The notes beneath the pieces are model-generated. The model searched no databases, was not told the origin of the DNA, and worked only from the letters and a program-made list of their open reading frames with translations. Both the position numbers and the translations under genes were made by a program. 64,000 nt of DNA from Clostridiales bacterium UBA1738 (GTDB lineage: Bacteria > Bacillota > Clostridia > UBA1381): assembly GCA_002315735.1 (NCBI GenBank), contig DCIA01000003.1, forward strand, positions 1 to 64,000, in the 5' to 3' direction. Positions 17,184 to 25,018 of this stretch are shown here, piece by piece. Every line of letters begins with the position of its first letter. The first letter of the stretch is position 1.

Positions 17184-17987
17184 TTAGTTTTCTTCAGTTT
17201 CCGAAATTTCGCTGTTTCCTGCTAAAAATTCATCAAAACTCTTTGCTTTATTGTGGTTTTGTTGTCTGTATTCCGATGCAATGTGTGATGAAATATGTGG
17301 TACAGAAACAGGCTTTCTTTCTTCATGCACACTATTATTTCTAACCGGTGCATTTTTTGGAGCAATAACAACTTTTCTGTATGGCTCTTCCCCTATTGAG
17401 AATGTTGTAACATCTTCATTGGCTTGAAGACATGAATGAATTATGCGTCTTTCATATGGGTTCATTGGCTCTAATGTGTGCTTCTTGCCTGATTTTGAAA
17501 CCTTGTCAGCAAGGCGAGCAGCAAGTGCTGTAAGAGCATTTTGGCGTTTTTCACGATAGTTTTCAGTGTCAATAATAACTCGTACACGCTCGTCTGACTT
17601 GTGATTTACCACTAATGATGTTAAATATTGAAGTGCGTCAAGAGTGTCGCCTCTTTTTCCTATAACAAGTCCCATATGTTCGCCTGAAACATCAATGTTT
17701 AGGCTGTCATCATTTGATTTTGCAACTACTTCTGCGTCAAGTTTCATAGCATCAAAAACATTTGAAAGGAAAGTTTTTGCAACAACTGCATTTGGGTCGT
17801 TTGCCTCAACTAATACCTTTGTACCCTTTGAGCCGATACCAAGAAAACCTTTTGTTCCCTCTTCAACTACTGTAATGGTTGCTTCATCTTCTGTAATATT
17901 TAATTCGGCTAAGGCTAACTTTGTCGCCTCATCTGCGTTTTTTGCCGTTTTTTCTGTTTTTGTCAGGTATTGTAACAACGAAATCAT
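17184..17987 (-). CDS. jag: RNA-binding protein Jag/KhpB
   Basis: A 267-residue SpoIIIJ-associated RNA-binding protein. The Jag-N domain (about residues 12-60, ending GTKGFLGIGSKGTKV), a KH domain with GLVIGKRGDTLDALQYLTS, and an R3H domain with PMNPYERRIIHSCLQ are in the expected order. A poorly conserved tail of about 60 residues follows. KhpB proteins bind RNA with KhpA and affect cell division and elongation in Firmicutes. The ATG used overlaps yidC by 59 nt, and the ribosome site there is weak. The exact start is uncertain. Confidence 0.88.
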   Translation of the reverse strand: MISLLQYLTKTEKTAKNADEATKLALAELNITEDEATITVVEEGTKGFLGIGSKGTKVLVEANDPNAVVAKTFLSNVFDAMKLDAEVVAKSNDDSLNIDVSGEHMGLVIGKRGDTLDALQYLTSLVVNHKSDERVRVIIDTENYREKRQNALTALAARLADKVSKSGKKHTLEPMNPYERRIIHSCLQANEDVTTFSIGEEPYRKVVIAPKNAPVRNNSVHEERKPVSVPHISSHIASEYRQQNHNKAKSFDEFLAGNSEISETEEN

Positions 17988-18906
17988 CTTCTTTCTGATC
18001 TAAATATTTATCTAATGCGTATTGTTGCAAAATTTGCATTACACTCGAAATAATCCAGTAAATTCCAATTCCTGACGGAAGTGAGAATGTGAAAAAGCCT
18101 GTCATAATAGGCATCATCAAATTCATTGATTTACTCATAGATTGTGCCGGATCATCATCATTTTGCTTTACATTAGGATTTTGTGTCAGTTTTTGTGAAA
18201 TGTGCATTGAAAGCCAAGTTGTAAGTATCGCAAAAATCGGGATAAGTATAAGAAGAACTGTTCCGATATCGGAAAAATCGCCCGTTCTAATTGCTACAAG
18301 TGATTTGCTTGGCACGCCTGATAGGTCAAGACCTAAGAAGTTAAAGTTGATATGCCAGCCAAGTTCACCGCCAAGTCCCAATTTGTCTGCCCAAGTTGAA
18401 AGTTGAATTTGGTATGATTTTTGAATTTGTTCAACCGACATAGTTGAAATTTTTCCGATAACATCGGGGAATTTCTCCTTCATTTGCGAAACGATATTCT
18501 CGACGCTCTTAATTACGGAATCATCGTAAAAATTCACACCTCTTATATATGTGATAGGTCTTTGAATTACACGATAAAGTGCAAAAAGGATAGGCATTTG
18601 AATAAGAAGCGGAAGACAACCACCTGTCATACTAACACCGTTTTCCTTATAAACCTTCATCATCTCTTGTTGAAGTTTTTGCTGGTCATTTGCATACTTT
18701 TTTTGAAGTTCTGCAATAATCGGTTGAATTTTTTGCTGTTTTTTCATTGCCTTTTGCGACTTAACTTGAAGTGGCATAAGGATTAATTTGATAGCGATTG
18801 TAAACAAAATAATGGTAAGACCATAGTTTTGCACAAGATTATAAATCATTCGTATAACAAATCCAAGAGGACGGGTTATACAAAGTTCAAATAAACTAAG
18901 TTTCAT
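17929..18906 (-). CDS. yidC: Membrane protein insertase YidC/Oxa1
   Basis: A 325-residue Oxa1/YidC insertase that folds proteins into the membrane with or without Sec. Five membrane helices can be seen, starting with LVQNYGLTIILFTIAIKLILMPL. The cytoplasmic loop VKSQKAMKKQQKIQPIIAELQKKY is typical. No lipobox is present, unlike Bacillus SpoIIIJ. A basic tail (RKNGKKRR) contacts ribosomes in homologues. It lies in the conserved rpmH-rnpA-yidD-yidC-jag order. Confidence 0.94.
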   Translation of the reverse strand: MKLSLFELCITRPLGFVIRMIYNLVQNYGLTIILFTIAIKLILMPLQVKSQKAMKKQQKIQPIIAELQKKYANDQQKLQQEMMKVYKENGVSMTGGCLPLLIQMPILFALYRVIQRPITYIRGVNFYDDSVIKSVENIVSQMKEKFPDVIGKISTMSVEQIQKSYQIQLSTWADKLGLGGELGWHINFNFLGLDLSGVPSKSLVAIRTGDFSDIGTVLLILIPIFAILTTWLSMHISQKLTQNPNVKQNDDDPAQSMSKSMNLMMPIMTGFFTFSLPSGIGIYWIISSVMQILQQYALDKYLDQKEDDFVVTIPDKNRKNGKKRR

Positions 18907-18924
18907 TTAGTTACCTCATTTAGC

Positions 18925-19137
18925 CTATGGAAGTGGGTCATAACCACCCTTGCAAAAGGGGTGACAACGCAAAATGCGTTTTATCGCAAGATAACTTCCC
19001 TTTAAGGCTCCGTATTTTTTTAATGCTTGCAAAGCGTATTCCGAGCAAGTCGGAACAAACCTGCAAGATGGTGTTGGTTTTAGTCCGGACAAATACTTTT
19101 GATAAAAACGGACTAAAAAAATAAGAATCGTTTTCAT
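18925..19137 (-). CDS. yidD: Membrane protein insertion efficiency factor YidD
   Basis: A 70-residue YidD protein, membrane-associated and thought to help YidC. It has the signature FYQKYLSGLKPTPSCRFVPTCSEYALQALKKYG and ends RILRCHPFCKGGYDPLP, a nearly invariant terminus. The ATG overlaps the rnpA stop by 4 nt. An alternative frame covering the same span (18938-19222) is a shadow. Confidence 0.95.
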   Translation of the reverse strand: MKTILIFLVRFYQKYLSGLKPTPSCRFVPTCSEYALQALKKYGALKGSYLAIKRILRCHPFCKGGYDPLP

Positions 19138-19469
19138 AAGAACAAATTAAGCTTATCGAATGCATAGCGAAGGTCTTTTTGAACGGAAGGACATTTCTTT
19201 CCGCAAATGGCCGTACGAGCAATAATTACGAAGTCGAAACCTTGCTTTAAATCACCCGATAACAGACGATAACTTTCTCGCATCAAGCGTTTTGCACGAT
19301 TACGCTTGTTTGCTTTACCGATAGATTTACCACACGTAAGCCCCAATCGATTGTTTTTTAGGCGATTTTTTTGAGCATAAAGAACAACCGTACGAGTAAC
19401 CACGCACTTGCCCCTATAATAAAGGCGTTTAAAATCCTTGTTAAGTTTTAAAGTTTCTGCACCGTTCAT
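19134..19469 (-). CDS. rnpA: Ribonuclease P protein component
   Basis: A 111-residue basic protein that assists the RNase P RNA in cutting tRNA 5' leaders. The RNR motif KANKRNRAKRLMRE is intact, and the N-terminal LNKDFKRLYYRGK is typical. Its RNA partner rnpB lies in this window at 47.7 kb. It is co-oriented with rpmH upstream and overlaps yidD. Confidence 0.96.
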   Translation of the reverse strand: MNGAETLKLNKDFKRLYYRGKCVVTRTVVLYAQKNRLKNNRLGLTCGKSIGKANKRNRAKRLMRESYRLLSGDLKQGFDFVIIARTAICGKKCPSVQKDLRYAFDKLNLFL

Positions 19470-19553
19470 AAATCTTAATCCAATCTACAAAGAAAAAAAT
19501 CCGCAGTACAAAAAAGGCAAAAAGCATAGGAAAAAGTGCTTCTTGCCCTCATG

Positions 19554-19688
19554 TTAAGCTGATAATTTCTTTCTGCCCTTTAATCTTCTTTTAGATAAAA
19601 TTTTTCTGCCGGAAGCAGTAGCCATTCTTTTTCTGAAACCGTGTTCCTTAGCTCTTTGACGCTTCTTTGGTTGATAAGTTCTTTTCAT
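19554..19688 (-). CDS. rpmH: 50S ribosomal protein L34
   Basis: A 44-residue L34, highly basic, starting MKRTYQPKKRQRAKEHGF and ending RRLKGRKKLSA. The ATG at 19688 follows CGGAGGTGTTCAAAAG. In many Firmicutes rpmH is the first gene left of oriC and is divergent from dnaA; here it is about 5.3 kb from dnaA. A perfect promoter lies about 80 nt upstream. Confidence 0.97.
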   Translation of the reverse strand: MKRTYQPKKRQRAKEHGFRKRMATASGRKILSKRRLKGRKKLSA

Positions 19689-19769
19689 CTTTTGAACACC
19701 TCCGATATAATTGAAATCATTTAAGTCTATTACGATACAAATGCACCGAAAAAATTAGACATCGCACCT

Positions 19770-19798
19770 ATTATATAGGTTTTAAACAGTTTTGTCAA
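19770..19798 (-). promoter_or_regulatory. Promoter of rpmH-rnpA-yidD-yidC-jag
   Basis: On the minus strand TTGACA (19793-19798) and TATAAT (19770-19775) are separated by exactly 17 bp, a full sigma-A consensus. Transcription should begin near 19763, leaving a 75-nt leader. Confidence 0.88.
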
Positions 19799-19919
19799 TA
19801 GTTTTTTATAATTTTTTATTTTGTCAAATAAATGTAAAGAGAAATGGGTTATATATTGCAAGAAGGTCAACCTCCTTTATTTTGTGATTCATTATATGCC
19901 GGCATAATTATCTAAAAAG

Positions 19920-20039
19920 AAAAAAAGGTATATTGTCAAAATTCCAAGTTGACAATATACCCTTTTTAGAAGTCGCCGTTTTTAGGGCTATTTCTTTCCA
20001 CAAAAATCTCCCACATGCACAAACGATACCTCTGCCGCA
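19920..20039 (-). ncRNA. Candidate small RNA near the origin
   Basis: A transcript of about 120 nt is predicted between a good promoter and a strong terminator, with no convincing reading frame. The terminator is a 13-bp perfect inverted repeat (19927-19939 with 19949-19961, 9-nt loop), followed on the minus strand by TTTTTTTCTTTTT. The body contains GTGGGAGATTTTTGTGG and a possible GGG/CCC stem. It does not look to me like SRP RNA, tmRNA or a T-box. The rest of the rpmH-phosphodiesterase gap (19689-20294) holds the rpmH promoter and otherwise AT-rich sequence. Confidence 0.5.
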
Positions 20040-20045
20040 AAAACA

Positions 20046-20074
20046 ATTATACGGCAAATAAATCCTTATAACAA
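20046..20074 (-). promoter_or_regulatory. Promoter of the candidate origin-region RNA
   Basis: TTGTTA (20069-20074) and TATAAT (20046-20051) on the minus strand, 17 bp apart. The predicted transcription start is near 20039. Confidence 0.6.
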
Positions 20075-20294
20075 TGGGTTTTTGTGCTGTTCTAAACAGT
20101 ATTTACATATCATAAAAAATATTCAATAAAACGGACATAAATTTATGTTAATCAAGCCATTTTCTCTTATTTTGTGTACTGTTATAAGTAGTTTTTTTCA
20201 CCTACTTTTTTAGTTGTGCATTTTTTAATAGCGAAATTTGTAGAAAACACAATATGTTGTAGAAAAATGAAAATTTATACCACTATATATCGAA

Positions 20295-20771
20295 TTACAT
20301 ACTACAAATTGCTGCTCTTAATTTGTCATTTTCAATTTCTATAACTCCATATGTCCTTCCATAGCAAACAGAGCCAGGGTTTAGCATTGTAATTTTGCCT
20401 CTTATATCACAAAGGCTATTATGCGTATGTCCAAAAACAATAGCATCGCAATCAAGTTCCTTGCCCCTGTTTAAAATCGTGGCATAGTCATAATCATATT
20501 TAACGCTATAATTATGGCCGTGAGTCAAAAATATTTTTTTATTATCTGCCTCAATTATTAGTTCAGTAGGAAAATCACCAAAATCACAATTACCTTTTAC
20601 AAACCTTACAGGGATATTTGGAAATGCTTTTTGTAAATACACGGCGTCAGAAGCATGGTCTCCGGCGTGGATAATCATATCAATACCGATAATATTTTGA
20701 ATTACATCTATGCAGCGCTTTGTATCTTTATGTGTATCTGAAAAAACAAGTATCCTCAAAACTTTTCTCAT
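20295..20771 (-). CDS. YfcE/MJ0936-type metallophosphoesterase
   Basis: A 158-residue calcineurin-like phosphoesterase with the dimetal motifs FSDTHKD, HAGDHASD, GNCD, THGH and FGHTHN. It resembles small phosphodiesterases such as MJ0936 and YfcE; the natural substrate is unknown. The ATG at 20771 directly abuts GGGAG, so a TTG at 20759, which would give MRILVFSDTH and normal spacing, may be the true start. It stands alone between the small RNA and spoIIE. Confidence 0.82.
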   Translation of the reverse strand: MRKVLRILVFSDTHKDTKRCIDVIQNIIGIDMIIHAGDHASDAVYLQKAFPNIPVRFVKGNCDFGDFPTELIIEADNKKIFLTHGHNYSVKYDYDYATILNRGKELDCDAIVFGHTHNSLCDIRGKITMLNPGSVCYGRTYGVIEIENDKLRAAICSM

Positions 20772-20871
20772 CTCCCTTACACGACAAATTATAACACCAA
20801 AAAGTCGTATTGTCCAAAAAAATGGGGTATTTGTAAAATAAATGTATTATTTGGGTTTTAATATCCTATTT

Positions 20872-20878
20872 TTCGACA
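20872..20878 (+). promoter_or_regulatory. Spo0A box upstream of spoIIE
   Basis: TTCGACA is the exact complement of the 0A-box core TGTCGAA, 73 bp before the spoIIE ATG. A near match TTTCGATAA follows at about 20884. TATACT near 20896 could be the -10. In Bacillus, spoIIE is activated by Spo0A~P through boxes upstream of a sigma-A promoter; the same control is inferred here. Confidence 0.5.
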
Positions 20879-20950
20879 AGGAGTTTCGATAAATTATACT
20901 TATAAAAGATGATATACTATGTAAAACTCACTATAAGAAGAGGGATTAAA

Positions 20951-22972
20951 ATGAACATAAATACGATAAATTTAGAAAAAGTGATAAGTCTTCCCACAAA
21001 AGAGGACTTAGTAAGAGGGATTTTTATAATTCTTCTTACAAAAATGAAGATAGTAGGGCTTTCCCCTATCGGAATTGCTTTTGCCGGTATTTGTGCAGAA
21101 AAGAATATTATCGTTTCTGTTATTTCTCTTTTGATTGGAACGGCAAACGATAGCATCGGCACAGCAGAAAAATATTTACTTACCTTATTATTATATCTTG
21201 CAATAACAATGATACGGGGTTTTAAGTCAAAATCCTTAAAGGCAATGTCAATGGGAACGGCAATGTTCTTATCGGGGCTTTTAAGTATGTTCTGGATTGG
21301 AATTGATATTAAAACTGCGCTTTTAATTCTTCCTGAATCTGTCTTAGTCTATGGATTGTTTAGACTCTTTTACAGTCTTGGCAAATCGGGAATAAAAGCA
21401 TATTTTGCTGAAATAATAATTTTAACCTGCTCCCTTTCAGCAGTCAAAGGCATATATATTCCATATTTGGAGACAAGCATTAGTTTTTTTATACTCCTAA
21501 TATTTTTAATGAGCATTTGCCACTCATCAGGAATACCCACCTCAATTTTTTCCGGTGCAGTAATAGGTTTTTTGTATTTTTTAAACGATTCTATTGCCTT
21601 TGAAATGGCGGGAATGTTCGCATTTTCGGCAATGATTGCATCGGTTCTTTCAAAAATGGGAAAAATCGGCACATCAACAGGATTTCTTTGTGGTATGACA
21701 ATTAGTGTTCTTTATTTTGGCTCGCTAAAAGGGCTTAGTGCAAGTGATATTTTTGCAGCTCCTGTAATGTTTGCAATATTTTCCGAAAAACTGTATATCA
21801 GAATAGGCAGTCACATAAACGAACTTTTAAGCAGTGAGTTTTCTCGTGAGAGCGATAAAATCGTTACAAAACTAAAAACCGTCGCAAAAGCCGTTTGCGA
21901 TTTGGGAAATGGCGTTAAAATTTTTTCCGAAACAAATAAAAGCACCAAAAAATACGATATATACAATGAAGTAATAGAAAGATGTTGCCTAAATTGCAAG
22001 TTTTTTAATACCTGCTTTAAAATAAATCCTGAAACTACATATTACAATGTAAGTCAATTAGGAAAAATAATTGACAGCGACGGATATTTAAATGAACATA
22101 ATATCCCCGATAATTTTAAGCGTAACTGTATAAGATGGGAAAAGTTCTTAAATGAATTTGTGCATATGTATGAAATCTACAAACAGGATATTTTGTATGA
22201 CGGCGAAACGATAAATGACAGAGAAATTATTGCAAAACAGTTTGGCGAAATATCAAATGTTATAACCGATTTATCGGAGCAAGTAAGGCGTGAATGGGGT
22301 AAAGAGGAAGAAAATGAGTGTGTTTTCAGTGTAGATGTTGCGATTAAACAAATCTCAAAAGATGGAGAAAACGAATGTGGTGACAGCATTACACAATTTA
22401 AAAAAAACAAAAAATTTTATATGATTTTGTGTGACGGAATGGGCTCCGGAACTAAGGCAAAAGAGGAAAGTAAAATGACGGCGCAGTTATTTGAGGAATT
22501 TATAACGGCGGGAGTTGAAAAGAAATCAGCAGTAAAAATGATAAATTCAGCACTTGCATTAAAGGCTGATAGGGAGAGTTTTTCCTCTGTTGATATTCTA
22601 GAAATTGATTTATCAACCGGTGATATTGAATTTTTAAAAATAGGCAGTGCTGAGAGCTACTTAAAACGCAATAAAAATATTGAAATTGTTTCATCAACAG
22701 CACTTCCCATAGGAATTCTTGATAACATTGAAGTAGAATCGCAAAAAAGAAAGGTTAAAAGGCGAGATATTATAGTTATGATGTCGGACGGCGTAAGCGA
22801 AGTCGGAAGCGGAGTTTATAAAAATGAGTGGATAAAAAAAATTCTTATAGAAGAGGGTGATATTGAAAATATTTGTGAAAAACTGATAGAATCGGCAAAA
22901 CGGAAAATGGTTTGGAATGATGATATGACGGCGATTGTGATTAAAATTGAGAAAGGATTTGATTTAGAGTGA
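20951..22972 (+). CDS. spoIIE: Stage II sporulation protein E
   Basis: A 673-residue membrane PP2C phosphatase that dephosphorylates SpoIIAA and so releases sigma-F in the forespore. Residues 20 to about 300 hold roughly ten membrane helices. A central region with a CLNCKFFNTCF cysteine cluster comes next. The C-terminal PP2C domain has ILCDGMGSGTKAKEES, VMMSDGVSE and WNDDMTAIVI, which carry the metal-binding Asp residues. It is shorter than Bacillus SpoIIE (about 827). The ATG at 20951 follows AGAGGGATTAAA. Its position between rpmH and dnaA is unusual. Confidence 0.92.
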   Translation: MNINTINLEKVISLPTKEDLVRGIFIILLTKMKIVGLSPIGIAFAGICAEKNIIVSVISLLIGTANDSIGTAEKYLLTLLLYLAITMIRGFKSKSLKAMSMGTAMFLSGLLSMFWIGIDIKTALLILPESVLVYGLFRLFYSLGKSGIKAYFAEIIILTCSLSAVKGIYIPYLETSISFFILLIFLMSICHSSGIPTSIFSGAVIGFLYFLNDSIAFEMAGMFAFSAMIASVLSKMGKIGTSTGFLCGMTISVLYFGSLKGLSASDIFAAPVMFAIFSEKLYIRIGSHINELLSSEFSRESDKIVTKLKTVAKAVCDLGNGVKIFSETNKSTKKYDIYNEVIERCCLNCKFFNTCFKINPETTYYNVSQLGKIIDSDGYLNEHNIPDNFKRNCIRWEKFLNEFVHMYEIYKQDILYDGETINDREIIAKQFGEISNVITDLSEQVRREWGKEEENECVFSVDVAIKQISKDGENECGDSITQFKKNKKFYMILCDGMGSGTKAKEESKMTAQLFEEFITAGVEKKSAVKMINSALALKADRESFSSVDILEIDLSTGDIEFLKIGSAESYLKRNKNIEIVSSTALPIGILDNIEVESQKRKVKRRDIIVMMSDGVSEVGSGVYKNEWIKKILIEEGDIENICEKLIESAKRKMVWNDDMTAIVIKIEKGFDLE

Positions 22973-23190
22973 ATGTCCAAAATACTATGACTGCAAAAAT
23001 TATCGGTGAAGTTATTGCAAATGGTATGAGTCTTTGCGATGTAAACTTAAAAAACGAGGTCGAAATTGAAGCCATAACTATTATTGAAAAAATACAAAAG
23101 GTAATTTCAGACAAAAAACTAGGAGAAAAAAAGAAGATAGAAAAAATAAACGAAATATTTATTAACGAGGGAATATTACAAAAAAAATAG
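22969..23190 (+). CDS. Small hypothetical protein after spoIIE
   Basis: A 73-residue charged, mostly helical protein with no membrane segment and no family I recognise. The GTG start overlaps the spoIIE stop by 4 nt (GTGA), and the frame ends right before a terminator, which favours a real, coupled gene. Lys/Glu/Ile-rich composition (IEAITIIEKIQKVISDKK) suggests a helical hairpin or coiled coil. Linkage to spoIIE suggests a sporulation role, but this is only context. Confidence 0.55.
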   Translation: MNVQNTMTAKIIGEVIANGMSLCDVNLKNEVEIEAITIIEKIQKVISDKKLGEKKKIEKINEIFINEGILQKK

Positions 23191-23208
23191 AACGATTTTC
23201 GTTCTATT
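23186..23208. terminator. Bidirectional terminator after the spoIIE unit
   Basis: AATAGAACGA (23186-23195) pairs perfectly with TCGTTCTATT (23199-23208) around TTT, with T runs on both sides. It lies between the convergent small gene and the ArsR gene. Confidence 0.85.
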
Positions 23209-23210
23209 TT

Positions 23211-23552
23211 TTATTCTGTTATATGAATCATAACTTGCTCAACTATTCTTTTTACATGGTCATCATTAAGGGAATAAAATGTGTTTTTGCCATCTCTTCT
23301 TGCTTTAATAAGTCTTGCCTGCTTTAAAATTCTAAGTTGATGAGAAATAGCAGATTGACTCATTTTGGTTTTTTGTGCAATTTCAGCCACACAAATTTCA
23401 TTATCAAAAAGATTCCACAAAATTTTAATTCTTGTGCCATCTCCAAAAACCTTGAATACATCTGTTAGATTGTTTATGATATCCTCCGATAACTCCCCGT
23501 TTTTAAGACGGTCAACAATTTCTGTATTATATTGGCAATGCTCACACTTCAT
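23211..23552 (-). CDS. ArsR/SmtB-family metal-responsive repressor
   Basis: A 113-residue winged-helix repressor. The HTH is TKMSQSAISHQLRILKQARLIKARRDG. The last helix DDHVKRIVEQVMIHITE fits the alpha-5 metal site of SmtB/CzrA exactly (D-x-H-x10-H-x2-E), which binds Zn, Co or Ni across the dimer. An N-terminal CEHC pair could add ligands, but the CxC of the alpha-3 site is absent. It should release its operator when metal is bound. No metal efflux gene is adjacent; the nearest gene upstream is eno. Confidence 0.85.
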   Translation of the reverse strand: MKCEHCQYNTEIVDRLKNGELSEDIINNLTDVFKVFGDGTRIKILWNLFDNEICVAEIAQKTKMSQSAISHQLRILKQARLIKARRDGKNTFYSLNDDHVKRIVEQVMIHITE

Positions 23553-23605
23553 TTTTCACCCTCCAAAATACCTTCAATTTATTATATCAAAGATGTAAAA
23601 AAATG

Positions 23606-24874
23606 TCAATTATTCATAAAAACATCGCCAAATTCTGCTCCGAAGGATAATTCATCTTCAATTCTTAAAAGTCTGTTATATTTTGCAACTCTTTCTGTTC
23701 TTGACGGTGCACCTGTTTTTATTTGTCCCGCATTTAATGCAACTGCAATATCTGCAATTTTTGTATCCTCTGTTTCTCCGCTTCTGTGGGAAATTATCGC
23801 AGTATATCCTGATTTTTGTGCCATTTCAACCGCATCTATTGCCTCTGTTAATGTTCCTATTTGATTTACCTTTACTAAAATTGAATTTGCAACGCCTTCT
23901 TTTATTCCCTTTTTAAGTCTTTTTGTATTTGTGACAAACAAATCATCTCCGACTAATTGAATATCCAGTTTATCTGTCAGCATTTTAAATCCTTCAAAAT
24001 CGTCCTCACCCATTCCGTCTTCTATTGAGAAAATCGGATATTTATTAACTAAATCTTCCCAATATTTTACCATTTCTTCCTTTGTTTTAACTATACCTGC
24101 CTTTGGAAATTTGTATGTTCCGTCACTTTGAACCCACTCGGAACTTGCCGCATCTATCGCAATTTTAAAATCAACACCCGGTTTATACCCTGCTTTTTCA
24201 ATCGCTTCAATTATTAGTTTTAGTGCCATCTCATCATTTTCAAGGTTAGGTGCAAAACCTCCTTCGTCCCCTACTCCCGTGTTATACCCTTTTTCTTTTA
24301 AAACACTTTTTAAACTATGATAAACCTCTGCACATTGTCTTAATGCAATTTTAAATGCTTTTGCACCAAAAGGTACTATCATAAATTCTTGAATATCTAC
24401 ATTATTATCGGCATGAGCACCACCATTTAAAATATTCATCATAGGCATTGGAAGCCTATGAGCATTTACACCACCTAAATATCTAAACAAACTGATATTA
24501 AGTGCTTTTGCAGCAGCAGCAGCACAAGCAAGCGAAACACTTAGTATTGCATTTGCACCAAGTTTTGCTTTATTTTCTGTGTTATCAAGTTTTATAAGTT
24601 CCTTATCTATAAGTCTTTGATTAAAAACGCACATATCTAAAAGCGCATCATTTATAGTTGTGTTAACATTATCAACTGCTTTCAAAACACCTTTTCCTAA
24701 ATATCTTTCCTTGTTACCATCACGAAGTTCAACTGCCTCAAAAATTCCAGTTGATGCACCGGACGGAACAATAGCCGAGCCAATAACGCCGTTTTCTAAA
24801 TATACTTCTGCCTCAATAGTTGGATTTGCTCTTGAATCAAGCACTTCCCTTGCATATATTTTCTTAATTTTCAT
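23606..24874 (-). CDS. eno: Enolase
   Basis: A 422-residue glycolytic enzyme converting 2-phosphoglycerate to phosphoenolpyruvate. It shows REVLDSRANPTIEAEV, the SGASTGIFEA loop, GDEGGFAPNL, the Mg ligands in SIEDGMGEDDFEGF and GDDLFVTN, and the catalytic Lys in ILVKVNQIGT. HRSGETED is also present. The ATG at 24874 follows AAAGGGTGAAATAT; the in-frame GTG at 24883 lies in the ribosome site. It is separated from the pgk-tpiA-gpmI operon by about 30 kb. Confidence 0.97.
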   Translation of the reverse strand: MKIKKIYAREVLDSRANPTIEAEVYLENGVIGSAIVPSGASTGIFEAVELRDGNKERYLGKGVLKAVDNVNTTINDALLDMCVFNQRLIDKELIKLDNTENKAKLGANAILSVSLACAAAAAKALNISLFRYLGGVNAHRLPMPMMNILNGGAHADNNVDIQEFMIVPFGAKAFKIALRQCAEVYHSLKSVLKEKGYNTGVGDEGGFAPNLENDEMALKLIIEAIEKAGYKPGVDFKIAIDAASSEWVQSDGTYKFPKAGIVKTKEEMVKYWEDLVNKYPIFSIEDGMGEDDFEGFKMLTDKLDIQLVGDDLFVTNTKRLKKGIKEGVANSILVKVNQIGTLTEAIDAVEMAQKSGYTAIISHRSGETEDTKIADIAVALNAGQIKTGAPSRTERVAKYNRLLRIEDELSFGAEFGDVFMNN

Positions 24875-24945
24875 ATATTTCACCCTTTCTTTTTCTATTT
24901 TGTCTAGTTTTTTATGTAATATTACAAAAAAAGTTCCTTTTTTTC

Positions 24946-24974
24946 TTGTAAAATGTTATTTTTTCTGTTATTAT
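24946..24974 (+). promoter_or_regulatory. Promoter of dnaA
   Basis: TTGTAA (24946-24951) and TATTAT (24969-24974) with 17-bp spacing, about 45 nt before the dnaA ATG. I see no clear DnaA box next to it, so autoregulation by DnaA is not evident. Confidence 0.6.
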
Positions 24975-25018
24975 AGAAATGGAGATTTTTACGAGATTTA
25001 TTTTTTGGGAGGATAAAA

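Noticed and set aside
19726..19870. Short TTG frame after AAAGGAGGT upstream of rpmH
   Set aside because: It runs through the perfect rpmH promoter and encodes no recognisable protein; more likely chance, though a leader peptide cannot be excluded.
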